Origin: Halobacillus litoralis
GTDB lineage: Bacteria > Bacillota > Bacilli > Bacillales > Halobacillaceae
DNA: 64,000 nucleotides
NCBI RefSeq assembly: GCF_009856355.1
Contig: NZ_WMEW01000005.1
Location: 124,001-188,000 of the forward strand
Direction: 5' to 3'
Under the pieces are notes generated by a model. The model worked only from the letters and a program-made list of their open reading frames with translations, was not told the origin of the DNA and did no database searches. How positions within the stretch are numbered: position 1 is the stretch's first letter; each line of letters begins with the position of its first letter. Shown here piece by piece: positions 44,295 through 51,767 of this stretch. The position numbers and the translations under genes are program-made.

Positions 44295-44873
44295 TTGGGC
44301 AGAAAACGAATCCTGACAAAAGATGAAATTTTAACCGTAACCGGAAAAGTGCTTAGAAACGGGGGCATTCAGGAGGTTCACTTCAAAAAAATTGCGGCTG
44401 AGCTTCAAGTCAGCCGCAGCACAATCTATGAGTATTTTAAGAATAAAGAAGAGCTCATCCTCTCTTATATGAGAGCAATGATGGATGAAATGAATCGGAA
44501 AATTAATGAAGTACCTCCCGACCTTCCTCCTAACGAGAAATTGAAACAGCTGCTGCATATCTTTCTGGAACATGCAGATACGTATCACATTGACCAGATG
44601 ATTCACGAGCTTCAAACGAGTGATAAGCAGGTGGCGCTGTTTTACAAAACCGAAGTCCATAAGGATCTTATGAAAACCCATCAGCTGATGGGCACCTGGA
44701 TTGAAGAAGCGAGAGCCGCCGGAATATGGACGACGGACGTCTCTTCGGCGCTGATTTCCGACGTCATTTTTCACTCCATTTTGTTTTCCAACAGAGAAAA
44801 AATCGGACCGGATGAAATGACCCGGCAGTTGTTCCATATGATGGAACATGGTTTATCCCGTGACAAAGAATAA
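44295..44873 (+). CDS. TetR family transcriptional regulator
   Basis: 192 residues: an N-terminal helix-turn-helix (TGKVLRNGGIQEVHFKKIAAELQVSRSTIYEYFKNKEELILSYM) and a helical ligand/dimer domain. TTG 44295 is chosen for GGAGGAAC upstream; the frame is open to 44274. A TATAAT at 44265-44270 is a likely -10. The next gene is an esterase, which has its own operator, so the regulator's target is not certain. The swrC-type exporter elsewhere in this window carries a TetR-sized palindrome and lacks a regulator next to it. Confidence 0.9.
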   Translation: MGRKRILTKDEILTVTGKVLRNGGIQEVHFKKIAAELQVSRSTIYEYFKNKEELILSYMRAMMDEMNRKINEVPPDLPPNEKLKQLLHIFLEHADTYHIDQMIHELQTSDKQVALFYKTEVHKDLMKTHQLMGTWIEEARAAGIWTTDVSSALISDVIFHSILFSNREKIGPDEMTRQLFHMMEHGLSRDKE

Positions 44874-44906
44874 ACCCACCGTTCCAAGGACAGTGGGTTT
44901 ATTCTT
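44868..44906 (+). terminator. Terminator of the TetR gene
   Basis: GAATAAACCCAC and GTGGGTTTATTC, perfect 12-bp stem beginning inside the last codon, followed by TTTT. Confidence 0.82.
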
Positions 44907-44935
44907 TTGACAATATCTCGAATTGAAGATAAAAT
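44907..44935 (+). promoter_or_regulatory. Promoter of the esterase gene with an MhqR-like operator
   Basis: TTGACA (44907-44912), 17 nt, TAAAAT (44930-44935). The spacer holds TATCTCGAATTGAAGATA (44914-44931), an imperfect 9+9 inverted repeat close to the MhqR box I recall from B. subtilis (TATCTCGAATTCGAGATA). A bound repressor would block RNA polymerase here. Confidence 0.7.
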
Positions 44936-44978
44936 AATTTTAGTTATTCTCAGATCAAATGCAAAACGGAGGGATAGT

Positions 44979-45584
44979 ATGAAATTAAAGCACATCTATA
45001 AAGAAGGAAAAAATGAGAAGGTTCTTCTTCTGCTGCACGGGACAGGCGGGACGGAAAACGACCTTCTGCCACTTGCGGGTATGATCGATCCTGAAGCCTC
45101 CGTATTGTCTGTCCGGGGGAATGTTTCTGAAAACGGGATGCCCCGCTTCTTTAAGCGGCTTAGAGAAGGAGTGTTCGATGAGGAGGATTTAATCGAGCGG
45201 ACGAAGGAACTCTATGAATTTCTTGACGAAGCAGCAGCTCATTATGGTTTCCGTCGTGAACAGATCGTAGCCGCAGGGTATTCCAATGGAGCGAATATTG
45301 CCGGCAGCCTTCTTTTTCATTATGAAAAAAGCCTGCTCGGCGCACTGTTGTTTCACCCGATGGTGCCAAGGCGCGGCGTAGACCTTCCTGATCAGACCGG
45401 TGTGCCTGTGTTCATTGGTGCTGGTGAGAACGATCCGATCTGTCCCCCTTCTGAAACCCATGATTTAAAATCGCTGCTTCGTGCTGCTGGAGCCCACGTT
45501 ACGGATTACTGGGAGCGGATGGGGCATCAGCTTACCGAACAGGAAGTCCGTGCAGCCGGGGAGTTTTATAAGACGCAGTTTTAA
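44979..45584 (+). CDS. Carboxylesterase / alpha-beta hydrolase, MhqD-like
   Basis: 201 residues: LLLLHGTGGTENDLLPLA oxyanion strand, nucleophile Ser in AAGYSNGANIAGSLL, Asp in GAGENDPICPP and His in MGHQLTEQE. MhqD of B. subtilis belongs to this family and is induced by quinones and catechols through MhqR; the promoter here carries a matching operator. GGAGGG precedes ATG 44979. It lies just after the TetR terminator, so it is a separate unit. Confidence 0.88.
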   Translation: MKLKHIYKEGKNEKVLLLLHGTGGTENDLLPLAGMIDPEASVLSVRGNVSENGMPRFFKRLREGVFDEEDLIERTKELYEFLDEAAAHYGFRREQIVAAGYSNGANIAGSLLFHYEKSLLGALLFHPMVPRRGVDLPDQTGVPVFIGAGENDPICPPSETHDLKSLLRAAGAHVTDYWERMGHQLTEQEVRAAGEFYKTQF

Positions 45585-45595
45585 TGGTGTCTGTA

Positions 45596-45624
45596 TTGAG
45601 TCACATCCTTGTTCCGTGTATGAT
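45596..45624 (+). promoter_or_regulatory. Sigma-A promoter of the DUF6501 gene
   Basis: TTGAGT (45596-45601), 17 nt, TATGAT (45619-45624), about 30 nt before the GTG start. Confidence 0.7.
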
Positions 45625-45653
45625 AGAAGGCAGGGAACAAAGGAGGTAGTGCT

Positions 45654-45857
45654 GTGATTCATAAAGATTGGGAAAATAATAAAACGATAAAACGGATTGA
45701 ATGCGTTCATAATGACGCGGCTAAATTCGTCGTGAACAATGTCCTGACACCAGGGAAAGTATACGATGTTAAAAATGAAAGTGAAGAATTTTACTTTGTT
45801 GTAGACAACTCCGGCAGAATCGGCGGTTTTTACAAAGACTACTTCAAAGAAGTGTAA
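45654..45857 (+). CDS. Small conserved protein, DUF6501-like
   Basis: 67 residues, predicted beta-rich: MIHKDWENNKTIKRIECVH, KFVVNNVLTPGKVYDVKNE and FYFVVDNSGRIGGFYKDYF. I believe this is the DUF6501 family of Bacillaceae; function unknown. GTG start with AGGAGGT 8 nt upstream, own promoter and own terminator. Confidence 0.8.
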   Translation: MIHKDWENNKTIKRIECVHNDAAKFVVNNVLTPGKVYDVKNESEEFYFVVDNSGRIGGFYKDYFKEV

Positions 45858-45860
45858 GGC

Positions 45861-45891
45861 AAGCTGAAGGGGACCCCTTCAGCTTTTTTTA
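45861..45891 (+). terminator. Terminator of the DUF6501 gene
   Basis: AAGCTGAAGGGG and CCCCTTCAGCTT with almost no loop, followed by TTTTTT. Confidence 0.9.
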
Positions 45892-45992
45892 TTGGTTTTA
45901 AACAGGCTTCATCCTGGATGGCTGGAGGTTTACGTTCAAGAACAGCAGGGGTATGGGAGAATAAACCTATAGGAAGAAAGGATGCCCTCTTT

Positions 45993-47585
45993 ATGATTAT
46001 TAATAATGTCCGAATCTATCAGCCTTCCCATCCCTTTGATGATGACCGGACCTATGCGGTCAAAATAAATGGAGACACGTTTGAGACCATTTCCGAACAG
46101 CCTTTAAGTGGAGATGAGGTCATAGATGGCAGAGGGAAGGTGCTCGCTCCTTCCTTCAATGACAGCCATATGCACCTTCTGCGCTACAGTCTGTTGAAAA
46201 AAGAACTGGATTTAACCGAAGCGAAGAGCTGGAAGGAAATGAAACAGATGGTGGAGGATCATTACGATAAGATTGAGCAGAACGACTGGATTTACGGAAA
46301 AGGGTTCAATGATGGCAGTTTTGACGATTTGGACGGACTGCTTACAGCAGAGGATTTGAATGAGATTCACATCGATGCCAATATGTATTTCATGCATCAG
46401 GATGGTCACGAATGCGTGATCAGCCAGAAAGCATTGGAGCGCCTGAAAGGGGAGGAGGCGTTTAAACAGGAACCGGATGAATTCAAGGAAAAAGATGAAC
46501 ACGGGGAATGGACGGGACGATTTAAGGATACGGCTGTTCATTACATTAAACATCATTTCTGGGGCCGCTCCGCAGAAGACGCCAAAGAAGCGTTAAAAGC
46601 CGGCATCCCTTTCTTAAGCCGGTACGGCATTACATCTGTTCATACGGATGACATCAATTTCATCGGCTCTTATGAACGGTTATGGCAGGCTTATACACAG
46701 CTTGAAGAAGAGGGAGAACTTCCGATCGATGTTCATCTGCATCATTATATCTTTAATATCGATGATTTGGTAAATTACTGCCGCCACAACGAACGGCGGA
46801 CAGGACAGGGAACAGACCGTGTCCGGGTGGGGGCGGTGAAAATCTTCCTGGACGGGACACAGCGTTTGTTTACAGCAGCTATGCGCAATCCTTATCCTGT
46901 TCAGCCGGATAAGGACGGCACCCTTATCTACACCCAGGATCAGTTGAATGAGATGGTCCGTTATGCCGGTGAACAAGGAATGCAGGTCGCTATGCATGCC
47001 ATTGGGGACCGGGCGGTTGAACAGGCCCTGACAGCGCTTGAGCAGCCGGAGGCGGAAACGAAAAAACTGCGCCACCGGATTATTCATGCCCAGACCCTCG
47101 CTCCTGATCTCATTGAACGCATGAGGAAAATCAAACCCTACGTAGAAACACAGCCTTCCTTTCTTCTGGATGAATGGGATAAAAAGCAGAACTGGACACC
47201 GGAAAGCCTTGTCCCTTACTGTGATGCTTATGAAAGTATGCTGAAAGAACACATTCCCCTCACTATGAGTTCTGATCTTCCTATCGGTGCCCTGGACCCC
47301 TTTGTTACGATATTCACGGCGGTCAACCGTACTGATTTGGACGGCAGACCTGAAGGAGGCTGGATGCCGCAGGAAAAAATCAGCCTGGAAGCGGCCTATA
47401 CCGGATTTACAAAAACGCCTGCGGAACTTGAATACAATGAAGGTCATAAGGGCATCATAAAAGGTGGTTATCAGGCCGACTTTGTTCTTCTGGATCAGCA
47501 CCCTGAAGAAATCAAGCCGGAGCATCTGCATGAATTAAGTGTTCTGGAAACATGGCACAGAGGACAAAGGGTCTATAAAAGATAA
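45993..47585 (+). CDS. Amidohydrolase, YtcJ-like (amidohydro_3)
   Basis: 530 residues. Metal-dependent hydrolase pattern: the N-terminal small domain (VIDGRGKVLAPSFNDSHMHL) with the HxH-like SHMHL site, an inserted lid, HIYIF region, AMHAIGDRAVEQAL and HAQTLAPDL with further His ligands, MSSDLPIGALDPF with Asp, and ending GYQADFVLLDQHP. The substrate class of this family is varied (N-acyl or formamide compounds), and nothing here narrows it. ATG 45993 has GAAAGGATG upstream. Confidence 0.9.
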   Translation: MIINNVRIYQPSHPFDDDRTYAVKINGDTFETISEQPLSGDEVIDGRGKVLAPSFNDSHMHLLRYSLLKKELDLTEAKSWKEMKQMVEDHYDKIEQNDWIYGKGFNDGSFDDLDGLLTAEDLNEIHIDANMYFMHQDGHECVISQKALERLKGEEAFKQEPDEFKEKDEHGEWTGRFKDTAVHYIKHHFWGRSAEDAKEALKAGIPFLSRYGITSVHTDDINFIGSYERLWQAYTQLEEEGELPIDVHLHHYIFNIDDLVNYCRHNERRTGQGTDRVRVGAVKIFLDGTQRLFTAAMRNPYPVQPDKDGTLIYTQDQLNEMVRYAGEQGMQVAMHAIGDRAVEQALTALEQPEAETKKLRHRIIHAQTLAPDLIERMRKIKPYVETQPSFLLDEWDKKQNWTPESLVPYCDAYESMLKEHIPLTMSSDLPIGALDPFVTIFTAVNRTDLDGRPEGGWMPQEKISLEAAYTGFTKTPAELEYNEGHKGIIKGGYQADFVLLDQHPEEIKPEHLHELSVLETWHRGQRVYKR

Positions 47586-47661
47586 GTACGACTTTTCTTG
47601 TAAACGCTCGTTCCATCATCCATAATAAGAGTAAGGTGACGGAAAGGGGAGGATGGTAGTA

Positions 47662-48210
47662 ATGGATAAACTAATTATCGTTCGCCACAGTGAAACGGAA
47701 GGACAGCATGAAGACTCACCCTTAACAAAGCTCGGCATACGTCAAGCACAGAAACTGGCGGTCCTGCTGGATCAGTCTGGTGCAGCCATTGACCGCATCA
47801 TCTCAAGTCCCTATTTGAGAGCGGTTGAGACCATCAGACCCTATGCCCGCTCCAAGGATATCGATATTGAAAGGGATGACCGTCTGGAAGAAAGGGTTCT
47901 CAGTCATGAACCGCTGGATGACTGGGAAGAAGTGCTTCATGATACATTTCAGGATCCTGATTTGAAGTTAACCGGAGGTGAATCCTCTGTAGAAGCGAAG
48001 GAACGGGTTCTTTCGCTTATCGAGGAGCTGGAAAATCAAGACTGTGGAAACGTCCTCCTCGTTACGCACGGAAACCTTCTCGCTCTGCTGCTGCAGAAAT
48101 ATAATCGTGAAATTGGATTTTATGACTGGAAGCGCCTGTCACGTCCGGATGTCTTCCTTGTACAGAAACAAGGTGGAGAATATATAGTGGAACGTATTTG
48201 GGAAGATTGA
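47662..48210 (+). CDS. Histidine phosphatase family protein
   Basis: 182 residues, phosphoglycerate-mutase-like. Catalytic RHS motif in LIIVRHSETEGQHE, ISSPYLRAVETIRPY with Arg, the acid in SHEPLDDWEE and the second His in LVTHGNLLALLL. The substrate is not known. ATG 47662 is preferred (GGGGAGG 9 nt upstream); ATG 47653 touches the site. Monocistronic by spacing. Confidence 0.9.
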   Translation: MDKLIIVRHSETEGQHEDSPLTKLGIRQAQKLAVLLDQSGAAIDRIISSPYLRAVETIRPYARSKDIDIERDDRLEERVLSHEPLDDWEEVLHDTFQDPDLKLTGGESSVEAKERVLSLIEELENQDCGNVLLVTHGNLLALLLQKYNREIGFYDWKRLSRPDVFLVQKQGGEYIVERIWED

Positions 48211-48263
48211 CGGCTCGGCTGTCATCTTTCCTTTCTTTATTTCTCCTGTTGTCAGACCTCGGA

Positions 48264-48292
48264 TTGCGATTTCTTCATAAAATCGTTATGAT
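48264..48292 (+). promoter_or_regulatory. Sigma-A promoter of fer
   Basis: TTGCGA (48264-48269), 17 nt, TATGAT (48287-48292), leaving a leader of about 78 nt. Confidence 0.65.
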
Positions 48293-48376
48293 AGATTGTG
48301 GTGTTTATCTTAGCTATTCAGGGTGAATATAGAAATGTAAGCACACTTAATCCCACTAAAAGGAGGAGAAAACGAA

Positions 48377-48616
48377 ATGGCATTTGTTATTACATCCCCT
48401 TGTAAAGATGAAAAAGCTGGAGAATGCATGGATGTGTGCCCGGTTGATTGTATCGAGGAAGGAAAAGATATGTTCTATATCGATCCTGCCATCTGCATAG
48501 ATTGCGGTGCATGTGAAGCCGTGTGCCCGGTAGAGGCTATTTATATCGAGGATGAAGTTCCTGAAGAGGAAACCCCATACATCGAAATCAACCGCAAGTT
48601 CTTCGAAGAACAATAA
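48377..48616 (+). CDS. fer: Ferredoxin, 7Fe/8Fe type
   Basis: 79 residues with two cluster motifs: CKDEKAGECMDVCPVDC near the start and CIDCGACEAVCPVEAI. The first motif has the Cys spacing of the [3Fe-4S]/[4Fe-4S] Bacillus type. The C-terminus is very acidic. Cytoplasmic electron carrier. AAAGGAGGAG precedes the ATG; own promoter and terminator make it monocistronic. Confidence 0.94.
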   Translation: MAFVITSPCKDEKAGECMDVCPVDCIEEGKDMFYIDPAICIDCGACEAVCPVEAIYIEDEVPEEETPYIEINRKFFEEQ

Positions 48617-48631
48617 GGCACATAACGAACG

Positions 48632-48664
48632 ACGCCCCCTTATTATGAAAGGGGGCGTTTTTAT
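48632..48664 (+). terminator. fer terminator
   Basis: ACGCCCCCTT and AAGGGGGCGT around a 7-nt loop, followed by TTTT. Confidence 0.9.
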
Positions 48665-48700
48665 GTTCTGCAAATGGGAATGAGCACTCCTATGAATAAT

Positions 48701-48735
48701 TACCTCGAATTCAGGGTAGATACATAAAGAATTCG
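48701..48735 (+). promoter_or_regulatory. Palindromic site upstream of the SDR gene, similar to the esterase operator
   Basis: TACCTCGAATTCAGGGTA (48701-48718) shares 14 of 18 bases with the site at 44914-44931 and has the same imperfect 9+9 symmetry. Its left half (CGAATTC) also forms a 7-bp inverted repeat with GAATTCG at 48729-48735. It lies 38 nt before the start codon. No clear -35/-10 pair was found. Confidence 0.5.
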
Positions 48736-48755
48736 GACATAGGAGGCCATGAGTT

Positions 48756-49496
48756 ATGAAAACATTACAAAATCAAACAGCGGTCATTACAGGAGCAAGC
48801 AGTGGAATTGGCAGAGCGATTGCCCACTCCCTGGCTGAACAGGGATCTCATGTCGTATTGGCCGCCCGCAGAGCGGAACGCCTGCAGGAACTTGCGGATG
48901 AAATCACCAGTCAGTACCAAGTTGAAGCGAAAGTCGTCGAAACAGACGTAACCAAGCGCGAAGATGTCGAAAATCTCGTGAAGGAAACGAAGGATGCTTT
49001 CGGACGTGTGGATATGTTCATCAATAACGCCGGTGTCATGCTGCTTTCCTTCCTTAAAAATGATCACGTAGATGAATGGGAACAGATGGTGGATGTGAAT
49101 ATTAAAGGTGTCCTGTATGGAATCCATGCCGGTCTGCCGGTAATGCTGGAACAGGATTCCGGTCATATCATCAATGTGTCTTCCGTAGCTGGTCATGAAG
49201 TGTTTCCATCAAGCACCGTGTATAGTGCGACGAAATATGCCGTAAAAGCATTGTCCATGGGAATGGAAAAAGAACTGGCGAAGACCGGTGTACGTGTGAC
49301 CAACATTTCTCCGGGAGCCGTTGAAACAGAGCTGACCGATCACATCACTGACGGAGAGGTCCTTGATATGTTCAAAGACCGCAGTATGCAGCCCCTTGAA
49401 GCGGCGGATATTGCAAATGCTGTTTCCTACGCAGTGACGCAGCCGAAAACCGTGAACGTGAATGAGATTATTGTCCGACCGCTGCATCAGGCATAA
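48756..49496 (+). CDS. SDR family oxidoreductase, YdfG-like
   Basis: 246 residues: TGASSGIGRAIA nucleotide site, Arg-Arg after strand 2 (LAARRAERL, NADP preference), NNAGVM, Ser in NVSSVAGHEV, YSATKYAVKAL, and NISPGAVETEL. Members reduce various aldehydes and ketones. AGGAGG lies 8 nt upstream. The palindrome ahead of it suggests control by the same regulator as the esterase at 44979, consistent with a detoxification role. That link is inference. Confidence 0.9.
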   Translation: MKTLQNQTAVITGASSGIGRAIAHSLAEQGSHVVLAARRAERLQELADEITSQYQVEAKVVETDVTKREDVENLVKETKDAFGRVDMFINNAGVMLLSFLKNDHVDEWEQMVDVNIKGVLYGIHAGLPVMLEQDSGHIINVSSVAGHEVFPSSTVYSATKYAVKALSMGMEKELAKTGVRVTNISPGAVETELTDHITDGEVLDMFKDRSMQPLEAADIANAVSYAVTQPKTVNVNEIIVRPLHQA

Positions 49497-49500
49497 AAAA

Positions 49501-49531
49501 AAAGATGACCGCTCTAGGCGGTCATCTTTTA
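49501..49531. terminator. Bidirectional terminator between the SDR gene and acyP
   Basis: AAAGATGACCGC and GCGGTCATCTTT form a 12-bp stem with A and T runs on the two sides, between convergent genes. Confidence 0.92.
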
Positions 49532-49804
49532 ATGGACAACTTTAAATTTACTGTACCCCTGGATTTCGTCATTCGTCGTTACATCCAGGGCTTCAACATG
49601 GCTGAAAGGTGTAGGACCTTGATTGATCTGTTCAATAAATTGTTTTAACTGGGTCGTATCAGCTTCCGCTTCGATCAGGACGGTTCCATCCGGCTGATTC
49701 TTGACCCAGCCGGTCACGCCGATTTGTTCAGCCATCTGCTTCGCAGCAGCGCGGAAGCCCACGCCCTGAACGCGGCCATGTACAAGTAGTCTGTTATTTT
49801 CCAT
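49529..49804 (-). CDS. acyP: Acylphosphatase
   Basis: 91 residues, ferredoxin-like fold: LLVHGRVQGVGFRAAAKQMAEQIGVTGWVKNQPDGTVLIEAEAD with the phosphate-binding loop and catalytic Arg in VQGVGFR and Asn in VKNQPDG. Hydrolyses acyl phosphates. GGAGGTGC lies upstream on the minus strand. It diverges from the peptidase operon. Confidence 0.95.
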   Translation of the reverse strand: MENNRLLVHGRVQGVGFRAAAKQMAEQIGVTGWVKNQPDGTVLIEAEADTTQLKQFIEQINQGPTPFSHVEALDVTTNDEIQGYSKFKVVH

Positions 49805-49857
49805 TGGGTAAGCACCTCCAGTTCCTCTCTAAACAATTCCCTGCACCCCCCTGCAGG

Positions 49858-49903
49858 CAAACCTCAACGAGGAGGAAGAACAAACCTCAACGAGGAGGAA
49901 GAA
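49858..49903 (+). repeat. Two perfect 23-bp direct repeats over the ribosome binding site
   Basis: Copies at 49858-49880 and 49881-49903 are identical. Each contains GAGGAGGAAGAA, so the next gene has two full Shine-Dalgarno sequences; only the second is at the right distance. Each also contains CCTCAACGAGG, a small inverted repeat. Confidence 0.93.
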
Positions 49904-49905
49904 GG

Positions 49906-50877
49906 ATGAAAGAAATAAAGATCACTGATATACGCCCGTTTAAAATCGGACAAAAAGAAGATGGTTCCGGCCGCACCGGCTGTACCGTTCTCCTGCATGA
50001 AGAAGGTGCTGTTGGAGGAGTGAGTGTCAGGGGCGGAGCACCAGGGACGAGGGAGACGGACCTTCTGAAGCCGGAGAACCTTGTCCATCACATTCACGGT
50101 GTTTTCCTGTCCGGAGGCAGTGCTTTCGGCCTTGATGTCGGATCCGGCGTTATGAAATTTCTCGAGGAAAATGGTATCGGCTTTGATGCCCAGGTCGCCA
50201 GAGTACCTATCGTTCCCGGAGCGATTCTGTTCGATTTGAGTGAAGACCCGGCTGTCGGGCGTCCTGATGCTGCTCTTGGCTATGAGGCTGCCCGTTCTGC
50301 TTATGGGAAACCGGCTTTTCGCACGGGGAATTACGGAGCTGGTGCCGGGGCTTCCGTAGGTAAAGCGCTTGGGAAAGCCCACAGCATGAAAGGCGGAATA
50401 GGCAGCTGGGCCTGCCGCATAGGAGAAATTGAAATAGGAGCTGTGATAGCCGTCAACAGTTTTGGCGACGTCATTGACCCGGCGACAGGTCAGGTAGTTG
50501 CGGGGCTTTATGAGGGTGATGAGTTTCTACATACAGAAAAACAGCTGTTCAATCAAATGGAGGCTGCGGATACGAATCGTTTCCAGGGGAATACAACGAT
50601 TGGCACCGTCATTACAAATGCAGCGGTGACGAAGGCGGAGGCTAATAAAATTGCAGACGCTGCCCATGACGGCCTTGCCAGGACCATCCGGCCCTCTCAT
50701 ACATTCGTGGACGGGGACACCATTTTCTGTATGTCGGATAACCAAATCCCGTGTGATACAAACGCTTTGGCTGCCGCCGCTGCCTTGTGCGTTGAAAAAG
50801 CGGTGCTCCATGCCGTCCTCGCCAGTGAGTCCACAAAAGAATATCCATCAGCAAAAGATTTTCACATGAAAGGATGA
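49906..50877 (+). CDS. P1 family peptidase (DmpA/NylC-like Ntn hydrolase)
   Basis: 323 residues. Marks of the family: GQKEDGSGRTGCTVLLHEEGAVGGVSVRGGAPGTRETDLL, the GVFLSGGSAFGLDVGSGVMKFLEE motif, and the autocleavage region FQGNTTIGTVITNA, where cleavage before Thr230 would free the nucleophile. Related enzymes remove N-terminal residues (including beta- and D-amino acids) or open cyclic and linear amides such as nylon oligomers. ATG 49906 uses the second of two repeated ribosome sites. First gene of a tight four-gene run. Confidence 0.88.
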   Translation: MKEIKITDIRPFKIGQKEDGSGRTGCTVLLHEEGAVGGVSVRGGAPGTRETDLLKPENLVHHIHGVFLSGGSAFGLDVGSGVMKFLEENGIGFDAQVARVPIVPGAILFDLSEDPAVGRPDAALGYEAARSAYGKPAFRTGNYGAGAGASVGKALGKAHSMKGGIGSWACRIGEIEIGAVIAVNSFGDVIDPATGQVVAGLYEGDEFLHTEKQLFNQMEAADTNRFQGNTTIGTVITNAAVTKAEANKIADAAHDGLARTIRPSHTFVDGDTIFCMSDNQIPCDTNALAAAAALCVEKAVLHAVLASESTKEYPSAKDFHMKG

Positions 50878-50882
50878 CAACC

Positions 50883-51767
50883 GTGTACGTATTTGTTTAT
50901 GGCTCATTATGTTCAGGCCAGCAGAACCATTCCCTTATGGACAAAGCTGATCTCGTGTCGAGACAGGCGTTTATTAAAGGGGCACTTTATGCCGGTTCCT
51001 CGTATGACCCGCTTCTGCGGGAGGACGAGCATGCATGGACATATGGTGAACTATACAGCATCGACCCTGAATTTCTCCCTGTTCCGGGTGATTTTGAAGA
51101 TGTCCTTCCGGATCACGGAGGCGGGGGATTTTATAGAAAAGAAGCAGAGGTCTTTACAGATAAAGGGTCCGTCAAGGCGGAAGCCTGCTATTGGAATGGT
51201 TCAGAAACGGGGAAGTCTATTCCTCATAATGACTGGAAGGTGCATCAGTACCTTCAGCAGGATTCCTATCTTTACTTTGCGTATGGATCCTGTATGGATG
51301 ATGCCCGGTTTATTTCCCAGCAAGTTCACCACCTTTTTGAAGATGTAAAAGGAAAAGGGAGTCTTCACGGCTTCCGGCTCGCCTTTTCCTACCATTTGGA
51401 GGATGGTTCCAGAGCGGATATTCAAGAATCAGAAAATGATAAAGTGGAAGGCGTGCTGTACAACATCAATAAAGAGGCCCTTCATTATCTTTTTTTACGG
51501 GAGGGAGTAGAGGCGGCCGCCTACAGACCTGCGATCGTACCTGTAGAAACGGATGATGGAGCGGTCCATCAGGCTGTCACCTTTACCGTCCTTTCCAAAA
51601 AAGAAGATGCCCCCCCTCCCTTTCATTATGCAGAGGAGCTGTACCGCGGAGGGGAGCGGTATTTATCACCGGAGTATATCGACGCGTTGAAACAGCGGTT
51701 TCTCCATGACTTAAAGGTACAGCACTTCCAGGAATTTATTGAGAAAAGGAGCCGTCCTTATGACTGA
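50883..51767 (+). CDS. Double-domain gamma-glutamylcyclotransferase-like protein
   Basis: About 294 residues holding two GGCT/AIG2-type domains: the first starts YVFVYGSLCSGQQNHSLM (residues 1-~115), the second YLYFAYGSCMDDARFISQ (~125-290). The YGS loop binds the gamma-glutamyl group. Such enzymes release 5-oxoproline from gamma-glutamyl amines or peptides. GTG 50883 is preferred because AAAGGA is 8 nt upstream and single-domain relatives start at this point; ATG 50874 would overlap the previous stop by 4 nt. Confidence 0.84.
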   Translation: MYVFVYGSLCSGQQNHSLMDKADLVSRQAFIKGALYAGSSYDPLLREDEHAWTYGELYSIDPEFLPVPGDFEDVLPDHGGGGFYRKEAEVFTDKGSVKAEACYWNGSETGKSIPHNDWKVHQYLQQDSYLYFAYGSCMDDARFISQQVHHLFEDVKGKGSLHGFRLAFSYHLEDGSRADIQESENDKVEGVLYNINKEALHYLFLREGVEAAAYRPAIVPVETDDGAVHQAVTFTVLSKKEDAPPPFHYAEELYRGGERYLSPEYIDALKQRFLHDLKVQHFQEFIEKRSRPYD

